In this document: piece after piece, positions 30,401-38,182 of the stretch
How positions within the stretch are numbered: position 1 is the first letter of the stretch
Layout: each line of letters starts with the position of its first letter
NCBI GenBank assembly: GCA_907163375.1
Contig: CAJQUW010007440.1
Coordinates: forward strand, 310,001-374,000
Length of the DNA stretch: 64,000 bases
Direction of reading: 5' to 3'
From: Prostheceraeus crozeri
Lineage: Eukaryota; Platyhelminthes; Polycladida; Euryleptidae
Notes under the pieces: model-generated
Database searches by the model: none
What the model was told of the DNA's origin: nothing
Seen by the model: only the letters and a program-made list of their open reading frames with translations
Made by a program: the position numbers and the translations under genes

Positions 30401-32034
30401 CAATGTATGATTATACAATGAAATATCTACAGATAGATGTATTAATACTAGCTGATCTTTTTGAAAACTTTCGTGATATGTGTTTAGAATATTACGGAAT
30501 AGATCCATGTTATTGTTATTCTACACCAGGTTTAACATGGCTAGCAGGATTAAAACATACTGGTGTTAAACTTAAACATTATAAAGAAAATACATATGAT
30601 AAATTATTATTTTTTGAATCTGGAATTAGAGGTGGAGTTTCATCAGTTTTAGGTAATAGATATGTTAAATGTTATAATAAGAAAGTAAATCCACAAGAAT
30701 ATGGAATAATGAAACCTTTATCTCCAGAAGAAAAAGAAAAAATATTAGAAATTTTTCGAACGAAACGAGAAGGAGTAGAACGTGAAAATGCAATTGATGA
30801 ATTCATGAGAGAAAACTATTTATTATATTATGATTTTAATAGCTTATATTCTTCTTGCATGATACAAGAATTACCAACAGGTGAAATGACATGGTGTAAT
30901 AATCTTGTTTATCAAAGAACATATGATGGTGAAAATAATTTTGGTTATGTATATGAAGTTGATTTAGTATATCCTGATTATATAAAAGAAGCAACAAAAT
31001 ATTATCCTTTCTGTCCAGAAAACAAAATTCCCAATATAGAAGATTTTTCAGATTATCAAAAATCTATAATTCCGAAAAAATACAGACCAACAAAAAAACT
31101 TATGTTAACACAAGGTAATAAAGGAAAGTATGTTGTTGAAGGAAGAATGCTAGATTGGTATTTAAATCATGGCATGATTCTCACCAAAATACATCGAAAA
31201 CTAGAGTATAGAAAATCTAAATGGTTAAAAAATTATATAGAGTTCAATATTGAAAAACGTAAAATAGCTAAAAGAAATAAAGATGATTTTGGAAACGTTT
31301 TCTTCAAATTAATGAATAATGCATTTTATGGTAAGACTTTAGAAAATGTGCGTAATAGACAAAATATTGAAATAGTTTATGATAGAGATAGATTTCAAAA
31401 TTTAACAAGGAAACCTACATATAAAAGAACTACTAGATTCAGTGATGAACTTTGTGCTGTTCATCTAAGAAGAAGCATTGTAAAACATGATAAGTTTAAT
31501 TTCATTGGTTTCACTATATTAGAATTAGCTAAACTATTTATGTATAGTTTTATATATGATTATTTAGCACCTGCTTATGGCAAAAACTATAAATTACACT
31601 TTACAGATACCGATTCTATTTTCTTAGAATTAACAGTACCATATGGTTCTTCACTAGATAAAGAAATTAATAAAATAAAAGATATTATTCATCCTTCTGA
31701 TTTATGTAAAGTAAAAGATGAATTAGAAGGAAATGAAGATTTCATAACAGAAGCTATATTTTTAAAATCTAAATGTTACTGTTATGATACAACTAAAAAT
31801 ATTAAAACACATAAAACATTAAAAGGAATTTCAAAGGCATCAGTGGCTAATCAAATAACATTTCAAGATTATAAAAATGCATTATTTAATAATGAAATAA
31901 AAACAGCATGTAATTATAGACTTAATTCAAAAAAACATAAAATGTATTTAAAAGAAGAACATAAATTAGCATTAGATCCATTTGATGATAAAAGAAAAAT
32001 TTTACCTGATGGAATAACTACTGAACCTTTTTAA
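27493..32034 (+). CDS. protein-primed DNA polymerase B (Polinton)
   Basis: 1513 residues from the ATG at 27493 (the frame is open further upstream but lacks an ATG). The N-terminus has a C2H2 finger (FYCVLCEKKL...H...H). Near 249 lies the NYCFLWSIIAHLHP block common to Polinton polymerases, then a coiled coil (about 400-520) and a second Cys finger (CLQCMTSF). Exonuclease motifs: CDFEAYN, YDFHLVMKDL and YLQIDVLILADL. An HNH-like knuckle has CYYCGKGF and DHDHLNGLYRGAAH. Polymerase motifs: YDFNSLYSS (A), KLMNNAFYGK (B) and FTDTDSIF (C). It replicates the element from protein-capped ends. Low-complexity inserts near 636-672 and two hairpin units (30192, 30234) sit in frame. Fossil. Confidence 0.95.
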   Translation: MKTFYCVLCEKKLQTKRSYQSHLQSKMHLQNVERVDEGNILKLNSYKNYLETLPTDIKVKKMFDDYSHSEYKKFFNSEDEAVTDIKYLFSDTDEFNEIDEFDEAVTDIKYLFNESVESVEYNETDKTFSDILTNFYNIFKKSFKCYMNVEVLYTKNGPDGIPEEIIQGHFTNSQEIHNVNDIQPIFESMILKLENCIIEAQLRESGWRFVKILSKKIVIDKYKNNTGGSYVPLPFSSPQLINIKNEDNYCFLWSIIAHLHPAEYHKERLSHYNKKEYINEFDLSDGLDEFPYDYNRLLKFHKKNKNLIEVNVFELNVNYVSIGKITPLYPDSKKFYLNNKNFCQSEIVYNDRGNYMHHNIFYQGNIICTEKFELVKTLSPIMINHNNYKGRTDDYNYKYSSLSSEYQQKLENLNESLQKCKIDYQQQTKMLLQEYHHKYQNKIETIQKLNEENNKELNNEENETKQKINESLKKCLQQYKEQYDKEYIYQLQILKQNYYQNTFNLTKEINETHEIYKDEFVKLEQSKQPAQANILYYQGHFILCKDVSIFTKTSDNKNFPCLQCMTSFRTLEEMNRHLENCQQNEAVQNTFPKDDYLEYNKWYFKNKVPFTIYCDFEAYNVNMTQNRTESSRASPDSENYNSENYNSENYNSEKSAPERSAPGKSAPGKSSAEQSKEKYLFEQKPLCWGMYIHSNYPELFKSEYLQYYGEDSSEMFTKKVEELQNYFSQLLETNKPMIPLTDEERKEFYDEINCYYCGKGFTNKYKTGRGRYIDKVKDHDHLNGLYRGAAHNSCNLNANKFKYNFVPLYFYNGSKYDFHLVMKDLFSSEKLQQQKINVLCKQEEEYFSMQLGCIRILDAFRFFTPYSLDVMGKTLKPEQCKILNKYNLKPLKGIFPYEYIACGSQSKTDITGDKTCGSQSKTDFNSVNKIMEEKQLPPINKFKSTLKQSQLSDEDYAEAEKNWRELNCKTMYDYTMKYLQIDVLILADLFENFRDMCLEYYGIDPCYCYSTPGLTWLAGLKHTGVKLKHYKENTYDKLLFFESGIRGGVSSVLGNRYVKCYNKKVNPQEYGIMKPLSPEEKEKILEIFRTKREGVERENAIDEFMRENYLLYYDFNSLYSSCMIQELPTGEMTWCNNLVYQRTYDGENNFGYVYEVDLVYPDYIKEATKYYPFCPENKIPNIEDFSDYQKSIIPKKYRPTKKLMLTQGNKGKYVVEGRMLDWYLNHGMILTKIHRKLEYRKSKWLKNYIEFNIEKRKIAKRNKDDFGNVFFKLMNNAFYGKTLENVRNRQNIEIVYDRDRFQNLTRKPTYKRTTRFSDELCAVHLRRSIVKHDKFNFIGFTILELAKLFMYSFIYDYLAPAYGKNYKLHFTDTDSIFLELTVPYGSSLDKEINKIKDIIHPSDLCKVKDELEGNEDFITEAIFLKSKCYCYDTTKNIKTHKTLKGISKASVANQITFQDYKNALFNNEIKTACNYRLNSKKHKMYLKEEHKLALDPFDDKRKILPDGITTEPF
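29368..29401 (+). repeat. in-frame double hairpin in polymerase gene (B type)
   Basis: GAAC-ggaaa-GTTC then GGG-cttca-CCC, bracketed by AATC...GATT. It encodes ESSRASPDS just after the first exonuclease motif. Similar SSRASP codons arise from the type C copy in the terminal repeats. Confidence 0.75.
30192..30217 (+). repeat. in-frame double hairpin in polymerase gene (D type, first)
   Basis: AGCC-tgc-GGCT then CAGTC-gaa-GACTG. It encodes ACGSQSKTD. Confidence 0.78.
30234..30259 (+). repeat. in-frame double hairpin in polymerase gene (D type, second)
   Basis: AACC-tgt-GGTT then CAGTC-gaa-GACTG, exactly 42 bp after the first. A G-C pair of the first stem is replaced by A-T here, so pairing is kept. 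Confidence 0.78.
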
Positions 32035-32111
32035 TTTTCTAATTTCTATTTTCTAAGTATAACAATATAACAATATAAAAATATAAAATATTATAAAATT
32101 ATCATATAAAA

Positions 32112-32942
32112 ATGGATAAAGTTAGAGCTGATAATTTTAAAAGAATAAAACAATTAGACGAATTAATAAAACAAAGAAATATTATGAAAGAAAATCATCT
32201 TCAACATAGAATGACAAAAGCTGGTATTCAATCTGATATGTTTGATAAATTAAAAATAACTGAAGAAGTAAAAACTGATTATGAAAAAACTGTCGAACCA
32301 TTTAAAACTCTTGAAAAGGAACTTAATGAAAAACGTGTTGATATAGCGGATCCTGTACTTAAAACACTATTAGATGACTATGGTTTATTAGAGGTAAACA
32401 TAGATAAAAAATTACCAAAATCTATGTTATTCGAACATTCTACTTTCCTTTTAGATAAAAAATTATTTGCAAGATTTTATCTTGGTGGTAAAGAAATATT
32501 TCCACAACCTTTACGAGGATTAATTTTTACGCCAGATAAAAAACCTATTAGTTTAGATAGAAATTTTGTTGATCTTTTAAGAGGAGCAGATTTAAAAAAT
32601 TATGCTGTAGAAGATCTAATAAAATATAAAACTATATTAGATAGAGTTGGCACAGTAAAAACTCTTAGACGTTATAAACAATTAGAAAATTTATTATCAA
32701 CGGGAGTTAAAGTAGGAAAAGGTTTATCTGAAAAACAGAAAACAAAAAAACAGAAAACAGAAACAACCATATTTTTACCAGATGATCCACAAGAATTACT
32801 AAATAGATTAAATATTTTAATATCTGCAATAAAAGAAGGGCATAATTCTAGTTTCAATGAAATTCATGCTATATTGAAAAGACTGTTAGAAAAAAAGATT
32901 CTAAATGAAGAGGATTATAAAAGTTTAACCGGACATCTCTGA
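32112..32942 (+). CDS. conserved Polinton protein of unknown role
   Basis: 276 residues from the ATG at 32112. It has a basic helical N-terminus shared with the 57-residue gene at 23221, and a middle with FARFYLGGKEIF, RGLIFTPDKK, FVDLLRGADLKNY and KTILDRVGTVKTLRRYKQL. This is the sort of pattern I associate with an uncharacterised protein found in many Polintons. A Lys-rich linker and helical tail follow. The last codons and the TGA come from a type C double hairpin. It sits between the polymerase and penton genes, so a late or virion role is plausible. Confidence 0.6.
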   Translation: MDKVRADNFKRIKQLDELIKQRNIMKENHLQHRMTKAGIQSDMFDKLKITEEVKTDYEKTVEPFKTLEKELNEKRVDIADPVLKTLLDDYGLLEVNIDKKLPKSMLFEHSTFLLDKKLFARFYLGGKEIFPQPLRGLIFTPDKKPISLDRNFVDLLRGADLKNYAVEDLIKYKTILDRVGTVKTLRRYKQLENLLSTGVKVGKGLSEKQKTKKQKTETTIFLPDDPQELLNRLNILISAIKEGHNSSFNEIHAILKRLLEKKILNEEDYKSLTGHL

Positions 32943-33000
32943 TGTCCTCCAGGGCTTCGCCCGAACCGGACATCTCTGATGTCCTCTAGGGCTTCGCCCG
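32929..33000 (+). repeat. tandem pair of type C double hairpins
   Basis: Two near-identical units (32929-32963 and 32966-33000), each GGACATC-tct-GATGTCC then GGGC-ttc-GCCC. The first supplies the end and stop of the 32112 gene. The pair fills most of the spacer to the penton gene. Confidence 0.88.
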
Positions 33001-33079
33001 TAGCTGAAATATGTTGTTTCTAATTTTTTATAAAAAAATATTTCATAAAAAAATATTTATTTAATTTTTTAGTTTAAAA

Positions 33080-33868
33080 ATGTGTTCAGCAGATTTAGAC
33101 AAAATTAATAATCATTTACAAAATTTAACAGAGATTTTGGGTTCATCAAAATTTAGTACGACGTTAAAAATTATAACAACTACTTCATCACACACTTGTA
33201 ATTTAGAACCCATTCTACATTTAGAACAAAATAAAAATTATCAAATTGCATTGACTAGTTTCTCTACATTTAACACTATTCAAAACGTTATCAAAGATGT
33301 GAATGATCAATTTAGATATTCTACTGATAAAGGCAAAACATGGAAAATATTAACTTTTCTTCCTGGTTCTTACGAAGTTGAAACAATATCAAATGAAATT
33401 AAGAGACATTTAGGTATACCATTTAAAGATAAGAAACAATTACATTTTGCAGTTGAACCGGCAGTTAATAAATTTTCTCTTACTTTAGACGAAAATCATC
33501 AAGTTGATTTTAATCATGATAGATCATTGTCAAAGCTATTAGGATTTAATAAACAAACTTACAGTCAAGGTTATCATTTAGGTGAGAAGATTCCAAAAAT
33601 AACTGAAATAAATTCAATTGTTGTACATTGTGACATTATTGAAGGAGGATATATAAATGGTAAATTATCAAATTTAATATTCAGTTTTCCAGCTTTTACT
33701 GTACCCATTGGTTATAGATTAAATGTATTTCCACAAACATTAATATATTTTCCTATTACAAGAAAAACTATTAACAACATTGGCATTAGAATCACTGATG
33801 AAAAAGGACAAGAAATAAATTTTGGAGGTGAAGAGATTATGATAGATCTTTTGGTACGGGAGGTATAA
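33080..33868 (+). CDS. penton-like minor capsid protein (Polinton)
   Basis: 262 residues from the ATG at 33080. It matches the single jelly-roll minor capsid protein of Polintons in order: ALTSFSTFNTIQNV, an FLPGSYEVETISNEI block, VDFNHDRSLSKLLGF, IVVHCDIIEGGYINGK, FSFPAFTVPIGYRLN, IYFPITRKTINNIGIRITD and GGEEIMIDLLVRE. It would form the capsid vertices beside the hexon-like protein at 21126. The stop lies in a perfect hairpin, ACGGGAG-gtataaa-CTCCCGT. Fossil. Confidence 0.85.
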   Translation: MCSADLDKINNHLQNLTEILGSSKFSTTLKIITTTSSHTCNLEPILHLEQNKNYQIALTSFSTFNTIQNVIKDVNDQFRYSTDKGKTWKILTFLPGSYEVETISNEIKRHLGIPFKDKKQLHFAVEPAVNKFSLTLDENHQVDFNHDRSLSKLLGFNKQTYSQGYHLGEKIPKITEINSIVVHCDIIEGGYINGKLSNLIFSFPAFTVPIGYRLNVFPQTLIYFPITRKTINNIGIRITDEKGQEINFGGEEIMIDLLVREV

Positions 33869-33876
33869 ACTCCCGT
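33856..33876 (+). terminator. hairpin over the penton stop codon
   Basis: A 7-bp perfect stem (ACGGGAG/CTCCCGT) with TAA in its loop. Candidate 3'-end signal. Confidence 0.5.
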
Positions 33877-34049
33877 TCGAGAGGTATAAACTTTTACGCT
33901 ACAATAGAGAAGTTTAATTTTTTTTATCATTTTCATTATTAATCTTATTAATCTTATTAATCTTATTAATCTTATTATTAGAAACAAAAAATAAACTTAA
34001 ATTAAAATTTTATTTTTATTTTTTTGTTTCTAAAAACACTAATTCAATA

Positions 34050-34838
34050 ATGGATGAATTTATTACTTTAAAAATGAATGAAATGTCTTTAAATAAAAAA
34101 AAACTTAAATTTAATCATCATCCAAATTTATCTAATAAAGTTTTAGCAGTTATTTGCGGAAGATCAGGATGTGGAAAAACATATCTATTATTTAAAATTT
34201 TAACGACTCCAAATTTTTTGGATTATAACAATCTTATAATTTATACAACAACGGCAGAACAACCCGTCTATCAATTTTTAAAATATGGATTTGATAATAA
34301 TCTTACAAAAACAGCAATTGCTTCTCTATTCGAAGAATACGAAAAATCTGAATATGAAGAAGAAATAAATTTGTGGTGTGAAGAAGCAGCAAAAAATAAA
34401 CAATTGGTTGAATCCAATAAAAATAAGCATATAAAAATACAATTAATAGATGATAGTGGTAATATGCAAGATCCTAGTAAACTAGATAAAACAATGAAAC
34501 ATTGTGTAATTTTTGATGATTGTGTTAATGACAGAAATCAGTCAGTTCAAAGAAATTATTTCACAAGAGGTAGACATAATAACTGTAGTGTATTTTATTT
34601 GACACAAAGTATGTATTCATTAGATGGAAGTGTTATTAGAAAGAATGCAAATATATTTATACTATTTGAAATAAATGCAAGAAACTTAAGTGATTTGTTA
34701 AGAGATTTATGTATAAGAGATAAAGATGAATTTAAACAATCGTGTAATAATGCTTGGTCAAAAGATTATGGATTTATCACAATTAATATTGATAAAAAAA
34801 TTCATGAAAGAGTTATCGAACAATTGTTTACCGAGTAA
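34050..34838 (+). CDS. A32-like genome-packaging ATPase (Polinton)
   Basis: 262 residues from the ATG at 34050. Walker A is GRSGCGKT near 36-43 and Walker B is CVIFDDC near 151-157. The FTRGRHNNCSVFYLTQ motif and IRKNANIFILFE follow, the layout of FtsK/HerA-type ATPases that drive DNA into virions of NCLDVs and Polintons. No membrane segment, unlike the ATPase at 25773. It lies next to the penton gene, as is usual. Fossil. Confidence 0.88.
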   Translation: MDEFITLKMNEMSLNKKKLKFNHHPNLSNKVLAVICGRSGCGKTYLLFKILTTPNFLDYNNLIIYTTTAEQPVYQFLKYGFDNNLTKTAIASLFEEYEKSEYEEEINLWCEEAAKNKQLVESNKNKHIKIQLIDDSGNMQDPSKLDKTMKHCVIFDDCVNDRNQSVQRNYFTRGRHNNCSVFYLTQSMYSLDGSVIRKNANIFILFEINARNLSDLLRDLCIRDKDEFKQSCNNAWSKDYGFITINIDKKIHERVIEQLFTE

Positions 34839-34859
34839 TAAAAATATACAAATATAATG

Positions 34860-35336
34860 TTTTAATATTTTATTTTTTATTATCAGCTTTAATTTTGTCT
34901 ATTTTTTTAAAATATAATATTTGAATTTTGTGGTAACATTGGTATACAGCAAAAACATTTTACTGAACAAATTATTTTTTTATTGCTTTGTTGTTTGACA
35001 TCTTTTCGTTTAAAGTTTTCACGTTTAAAGTTTTCACGTTTAAAATTTTCTCGTATTAAGTTTTGTTTAATAAAGTTTTGTCTAATAAAGTTTTTAGCTC
35101 TTCTAAAAAAATTTTATCATCACTAAAAGTTTTACCATCACTAGAAATTTTACCATCCTTTTTATTTTTATCATCAACTTTTTCTGTCTGTGATTGAAAT
35201 GATATTTGATTTACTTCATTAGCTATTTGATCAAATTTTTCAATCTCATCTAACGTAATAACATTATCATCACATACTCTTTGAAAGTAGTAATGTAGTT
35301 TATCATATACTTCTTTAATATGTAAATGCTTAGTTT
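34860..35336 (-). other. Polinton right-side sequence, partly coding-like
   Basis: AT-rich sequence between the packaging ATPase and the hydrophobic right-end gene. The minus strand has coding-like, charged stretches and a CGTTTAAAGTTTTCA tandem repeat (about 34995-35060). I cannot assign it. Confidence 0.4.
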
Positions 35337-35783
35337 TTAATGATTTTCGTTTCTTAAAGTTTTTTCGTTCTTTTTTATTAAAGATTTTTCTACCATTGTA
35401 GCAAGTGAAGTTGCAAAAACACCCGTACCTGTTAAAGCTGTAGCAACTACTGGAATTACTAAAACACCTGAAGATATAACAATTGTTAAAGCACCTAAAC
35501 TTATTGTTAAGAATATGCCAATTCCTTGTGTTACATTCTTAACTTTACTCCATCTCTTTCTTAATTTATTATAATGTTCTAATCTAAGTAATAATTGCGA
35601 TTCCTTATCTTTCATATAACGTACTCTATCTTTGTGTTTTGCAATATCCATTTCATATGATAACGAAGGATATATTCTTGAGGTTCCTTCCATTTCTGAA
35701 GTTCCTTCCACTTTTGTTTCATCCACTTTTGTTTCATCCATTTTTAAAGAAATATTTTTAACGGGCGAAGCCCTGGAAGACAT
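35337..35783 (-). CDS. hydrophobic right-end protein (Polinton)
   Basis: About 148 residues from the ATG at 35783, which lies inside a type C double hairpin in the right terminal repeat; a later ATG at 35741 is the alternative. A repetitive acidic start (DETKVDETKVEG) precedes a helical HYNKLRKRWSKVKN segment. One long hydrophobic region follows (VTQGIGIFLTISLGALTIVI, then VLVIPVVATALTGTGVFATS), enough for two membrane passes. Similar hydrophobic proteins near an end are common in Polintons, with unknown function. Because the gene starts in the repeat, the left repeat carries a copy of its first codons. Confidence 0.6.
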   Translation of the reverse strand: MSSRASPVKNISLKMDETKVDETKVEGTSEMEGTSRIYPSLSYEMDIAKHKDRVRYMKDKESQLLLRLEHYNKLRKRWSKVKNVTQGIGIFLTISLGALTIVISSGVLVIPVVATALTGTGVFATSLATMVEKSLIKKNEKTLRNENH

Positions 35784-36454
35784 CTCCGATGTCCCGCTAG
35801 TCACATGATATATTTTAAAAACCTGAAAGATGGATAAAATTCATGAATTTGAAATTCTCAACTTTTATAATTTTTTCGGTGTCCTAGAACGGTCATGATT
35901 TAAGCAATGAAAATCGAACCGAAGGTTCTAGGGCTTCGCCCGATTGTTATTCTCAAATTTTGAGATACTCAACTTTTATAATTTTTAGTGTCCTAGAACG
36001 GTCATGATTTTAAGGGTGAAAATCGAACCGAAGGTTCTAGGGCTTCGCCCGATTGTAATTCTCAAATTTGAGATTCTTAACTTTTATGATTTTCGGTGTC
36101 CTGGAACGGTCATGATTTTGGGGGTGAAATGTCATAATCACAAATTTGAGATTTTGAAAAATTTGAAAAATTGGGTATTTTTAAAAACGCCCAAATCGGA
36201 GCGAAGCTCCTCTGGCTTTAGCCGATTTATGAATTTAGGTCTTCATAACCTGAAAAAGGGTTCAAATTCATGAATTTATGTCGTTTTTAAAAATACCATT
36301 TTTTGAAAAAATGGTACTTTTTGAATGGACTAAATTCATGAATTTAGGTCTTAAAAACCTGAAAAAGGGACTAAATTCATAAATTTATGTCGTTTTTAAA
36401 AGTACTAATTTTTTTGATTTTATGGTGTCCTGGAACGGTCTTTTGTCCATTACT
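35659..36454 (-). repeat. Polinton terminal inverted repeat, right
   Basis: About 796 bp, the inverted partner of 16905-17751. It contains the start of the right-end hydrophobic gene. The near identity points to recent insertion or to homogenisation during replication. Confidence 0.93.
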
Positions 36455-36460
36455 GAGGTA
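36455..36460. repeat. target-site duplication GAGGTA, right
   Basis: Perfect partner of 16899-16904. It follows the Polinton's terminal ...CCATTACT. Confidence 0.95.
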
Positions 36461-38050
36461 GAATTCCACCTCCAATTCCCATGCGCACTGATGAGACAGT
36501 TAGTCCTCCTTCAGTCACAGTCCGAAACGTCAAAAAGATAATCGCAGGTCTCGATAGCTCTAAGTCTAGTGGACCAGACGGCATCCCGGTTTCGGTCTTC
36601 AAGCATCTCTCACCTGAGCTTTCTCCACTTTTATCTAAACTGTTCAGTAGATGTGTATCCACCGGTGAGTTTCCCTCTTGTTGGAAAGTAGCTTCCGTGG
36701 TTCCAGTTCCAAAGAAAGGTTCTGACTCATCTCTTCCATCTAGTTACCGTCCTATCAGCCTGCTTCCAATTGCTGGCAAGATTTTTGAAGCAGTGATTAA
36801 CCAACACATTGTTAACTTCCTTGAAACTCAGAACCTTCTATCAGAAGAACAGTATGGCTTCAGGCACTCTCGATCAACTGCAGATCTTCTTTCATATGTC
36901 ACTGAACATGTGAGTCGTGTCCTTGACAGACAAGGTGAGACGAGATCAGTTGCCTTGGATATTTCCAAGGCATTCGATAAAGTCTGGCATCAGGGACTCC
37001 TTATGAAGCTAAAGTCCTATGGAGTTGCTGATCAACTCCACAAACTTCTTGCTTCTTTCCTTAGTGACCGGCAGATATCTGTCGTCTTAGATGGCCAAAA
37101 GTCTTCCACCAAGTTTGTCAATGCAGGAGTTCCTCAAGGGTCAATTTTGGGACCCACTCTTTTTCTGCTGTACATCAACGACCTCCCAGACTGCCTAGTG
37201 AGTAAATTGGTGATGTATGCAGATGACACAACACTCTTCAATTCCAATCAATGAGCGACTCGCTAAAAACGCTCAGCAACGTCAGCAGTTATGCAACGTT
37301 CTTAATGAAGACTTACGCAGGGTCTCAGAATGGGGCGCCAATTGGCTTGTTTCCTTCAATCCTTCAAAAACTCAGAGTATTCTGCACTCACGACTTAAAG
37401 GAGATGACTATCATCATAGTGCTAAGATGTCAGATAATAGGATCAGAGAACAAGATTCCATCTCCTTCCTTGGATTGGCGGTTACGAAGGACTTGTCATG
37501 GAAACCGTACATCCAATCCATTAGCAAGCAGGCAGCTCAACGCATTGGTAGTCTCTATCGTGCTAGCAGCTATCTTCCACCACAGACTATCTGCTATCTT
37601 TACAAGTCCACTATTCGTCCTCTGATGGAGTATTGTTGTCATCTGTGGGCAGGCGCCCCACAAACGCATCTTAACCTCCTTGAACGGGTTGAGAAACGTG
37701 TCAAGAATCTCATGGGTGAAAATCTTGCTAGCAAGTTGCAGCCGCTCTCCGTCAGACGGGATGTTGCTTCACTCAGTCTCTTCTACAGGTACTATTTCAG
37801 TAGAAGCAGCTCTGCAGTAAATGAGTGCGTACCCAAACCTAAGATCTTCTCCAGAAGCACACGCAGAGCTAATGCACTCACATGCTATAATGTGAGCTTA
37901 GAACGCGCACGTACTGTGAGTCGCTCGAAAAGCTTTTTTGTTCGCACGACACAGCTTTGGAATCAGCTTCCCCAGACCACTTTCCCTGACCAATACAATC
38001 TTGATACTTTCAAGAGGCCTGCGAATAGGTTTCTGATGGGGGCAGCTTAA
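36461..38050 (+). pseudogene. LINE reverse transcriptase (one frameshift)
   Basis: Continuation of the LINE after the Polinton. RT motifs in order: SGPDGIPVSVFK, YRPISLLPIAGKIFE, QYGFRHSRSTADLL, ALDISKAFDKVWH (catalytic Asp), GVPQGSILGPTLFLLYINDLP and the catalytic MYADDTTLF. A frameshift near 37240 moves the rest to another frame (37250-38050), which carries FNPSKTQ, FLGLAVTKDLSWKPYI, the RPLMEYCCHLW thumb region and LWNQLPQTTFP at the end, all typical of Jockey/CR1-type LINEs. Confidence 0.88.
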
Positions 38051-38182
38051 TCAGATTAGAAGATCTGTTTTTTTTCTTTTATTTATTTAAAGTAATACAA
38101 TTTATTAGTTTTTCATTGAGTAACCCCTAGCTTCGTTCATGGCTCATAGCTGTGCTAGGGGTGAAAATTCAGTAAAAAAAAA
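38051..38182 (+). other. LINE 3' untranslated region and poly-A
   Basis: Contains an ACCCCTAGC...GCTAGGGGT stem (38122-38162), a candidate recognition hairpin for the LINE reverse transcriptase, and ends in about 11 A residues. Confidence 0.75.

Larger units (their letters stand above)
16905..36454. mobile_element. Polinton/Maverick (adintovirus-like), 19.55 kb
   Basis: A virus-like DNA transposon with AGT...ACT ends, terminal inverted repeats of about 0.8 kb and a perfect 6-bp target duplication. Gene order: protease (+); a leftward block of PLA2-integrase, hydrophobic minor protein, major capsid, minor capsid, a 57-residue protein, coiled-coil protein and fibre-like protein; a rightward block of zinc-finger protein, membrane ATPase, DNA polymerase B, a protein of unknown role, penton and packaging ATPase; and a leftward hydrophobic gene starting in the right repeat. 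It is far more AT-rich than the host DNA. It looks whole or nearly so, with perhaps one or two breaks in accessory genes, and recent because the repeats hardly differ. Treated as a fossil. Confidence 0.95.
15725..38182 (+). mobile_element. Jockey/CR1-type LINE, 5'-truncated, split by the Polinton
   Basis: The non-LTR retrotransposon that received the Polinton. Its 5' end is truncated inside the endonuclease at about 15725, joined to PLE sequence at ATTCCAAA. Its 3' end is a poly-A run near 38172-38182. Against the PLE's left inverted copy, about 6-8 target bases (ACTCGT region) are missing and there is no obvious duplication. The reading frame is in the same phase on both sides of the Polinton, so the LINE frame was open there when hit. 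Confidence 0.8.
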
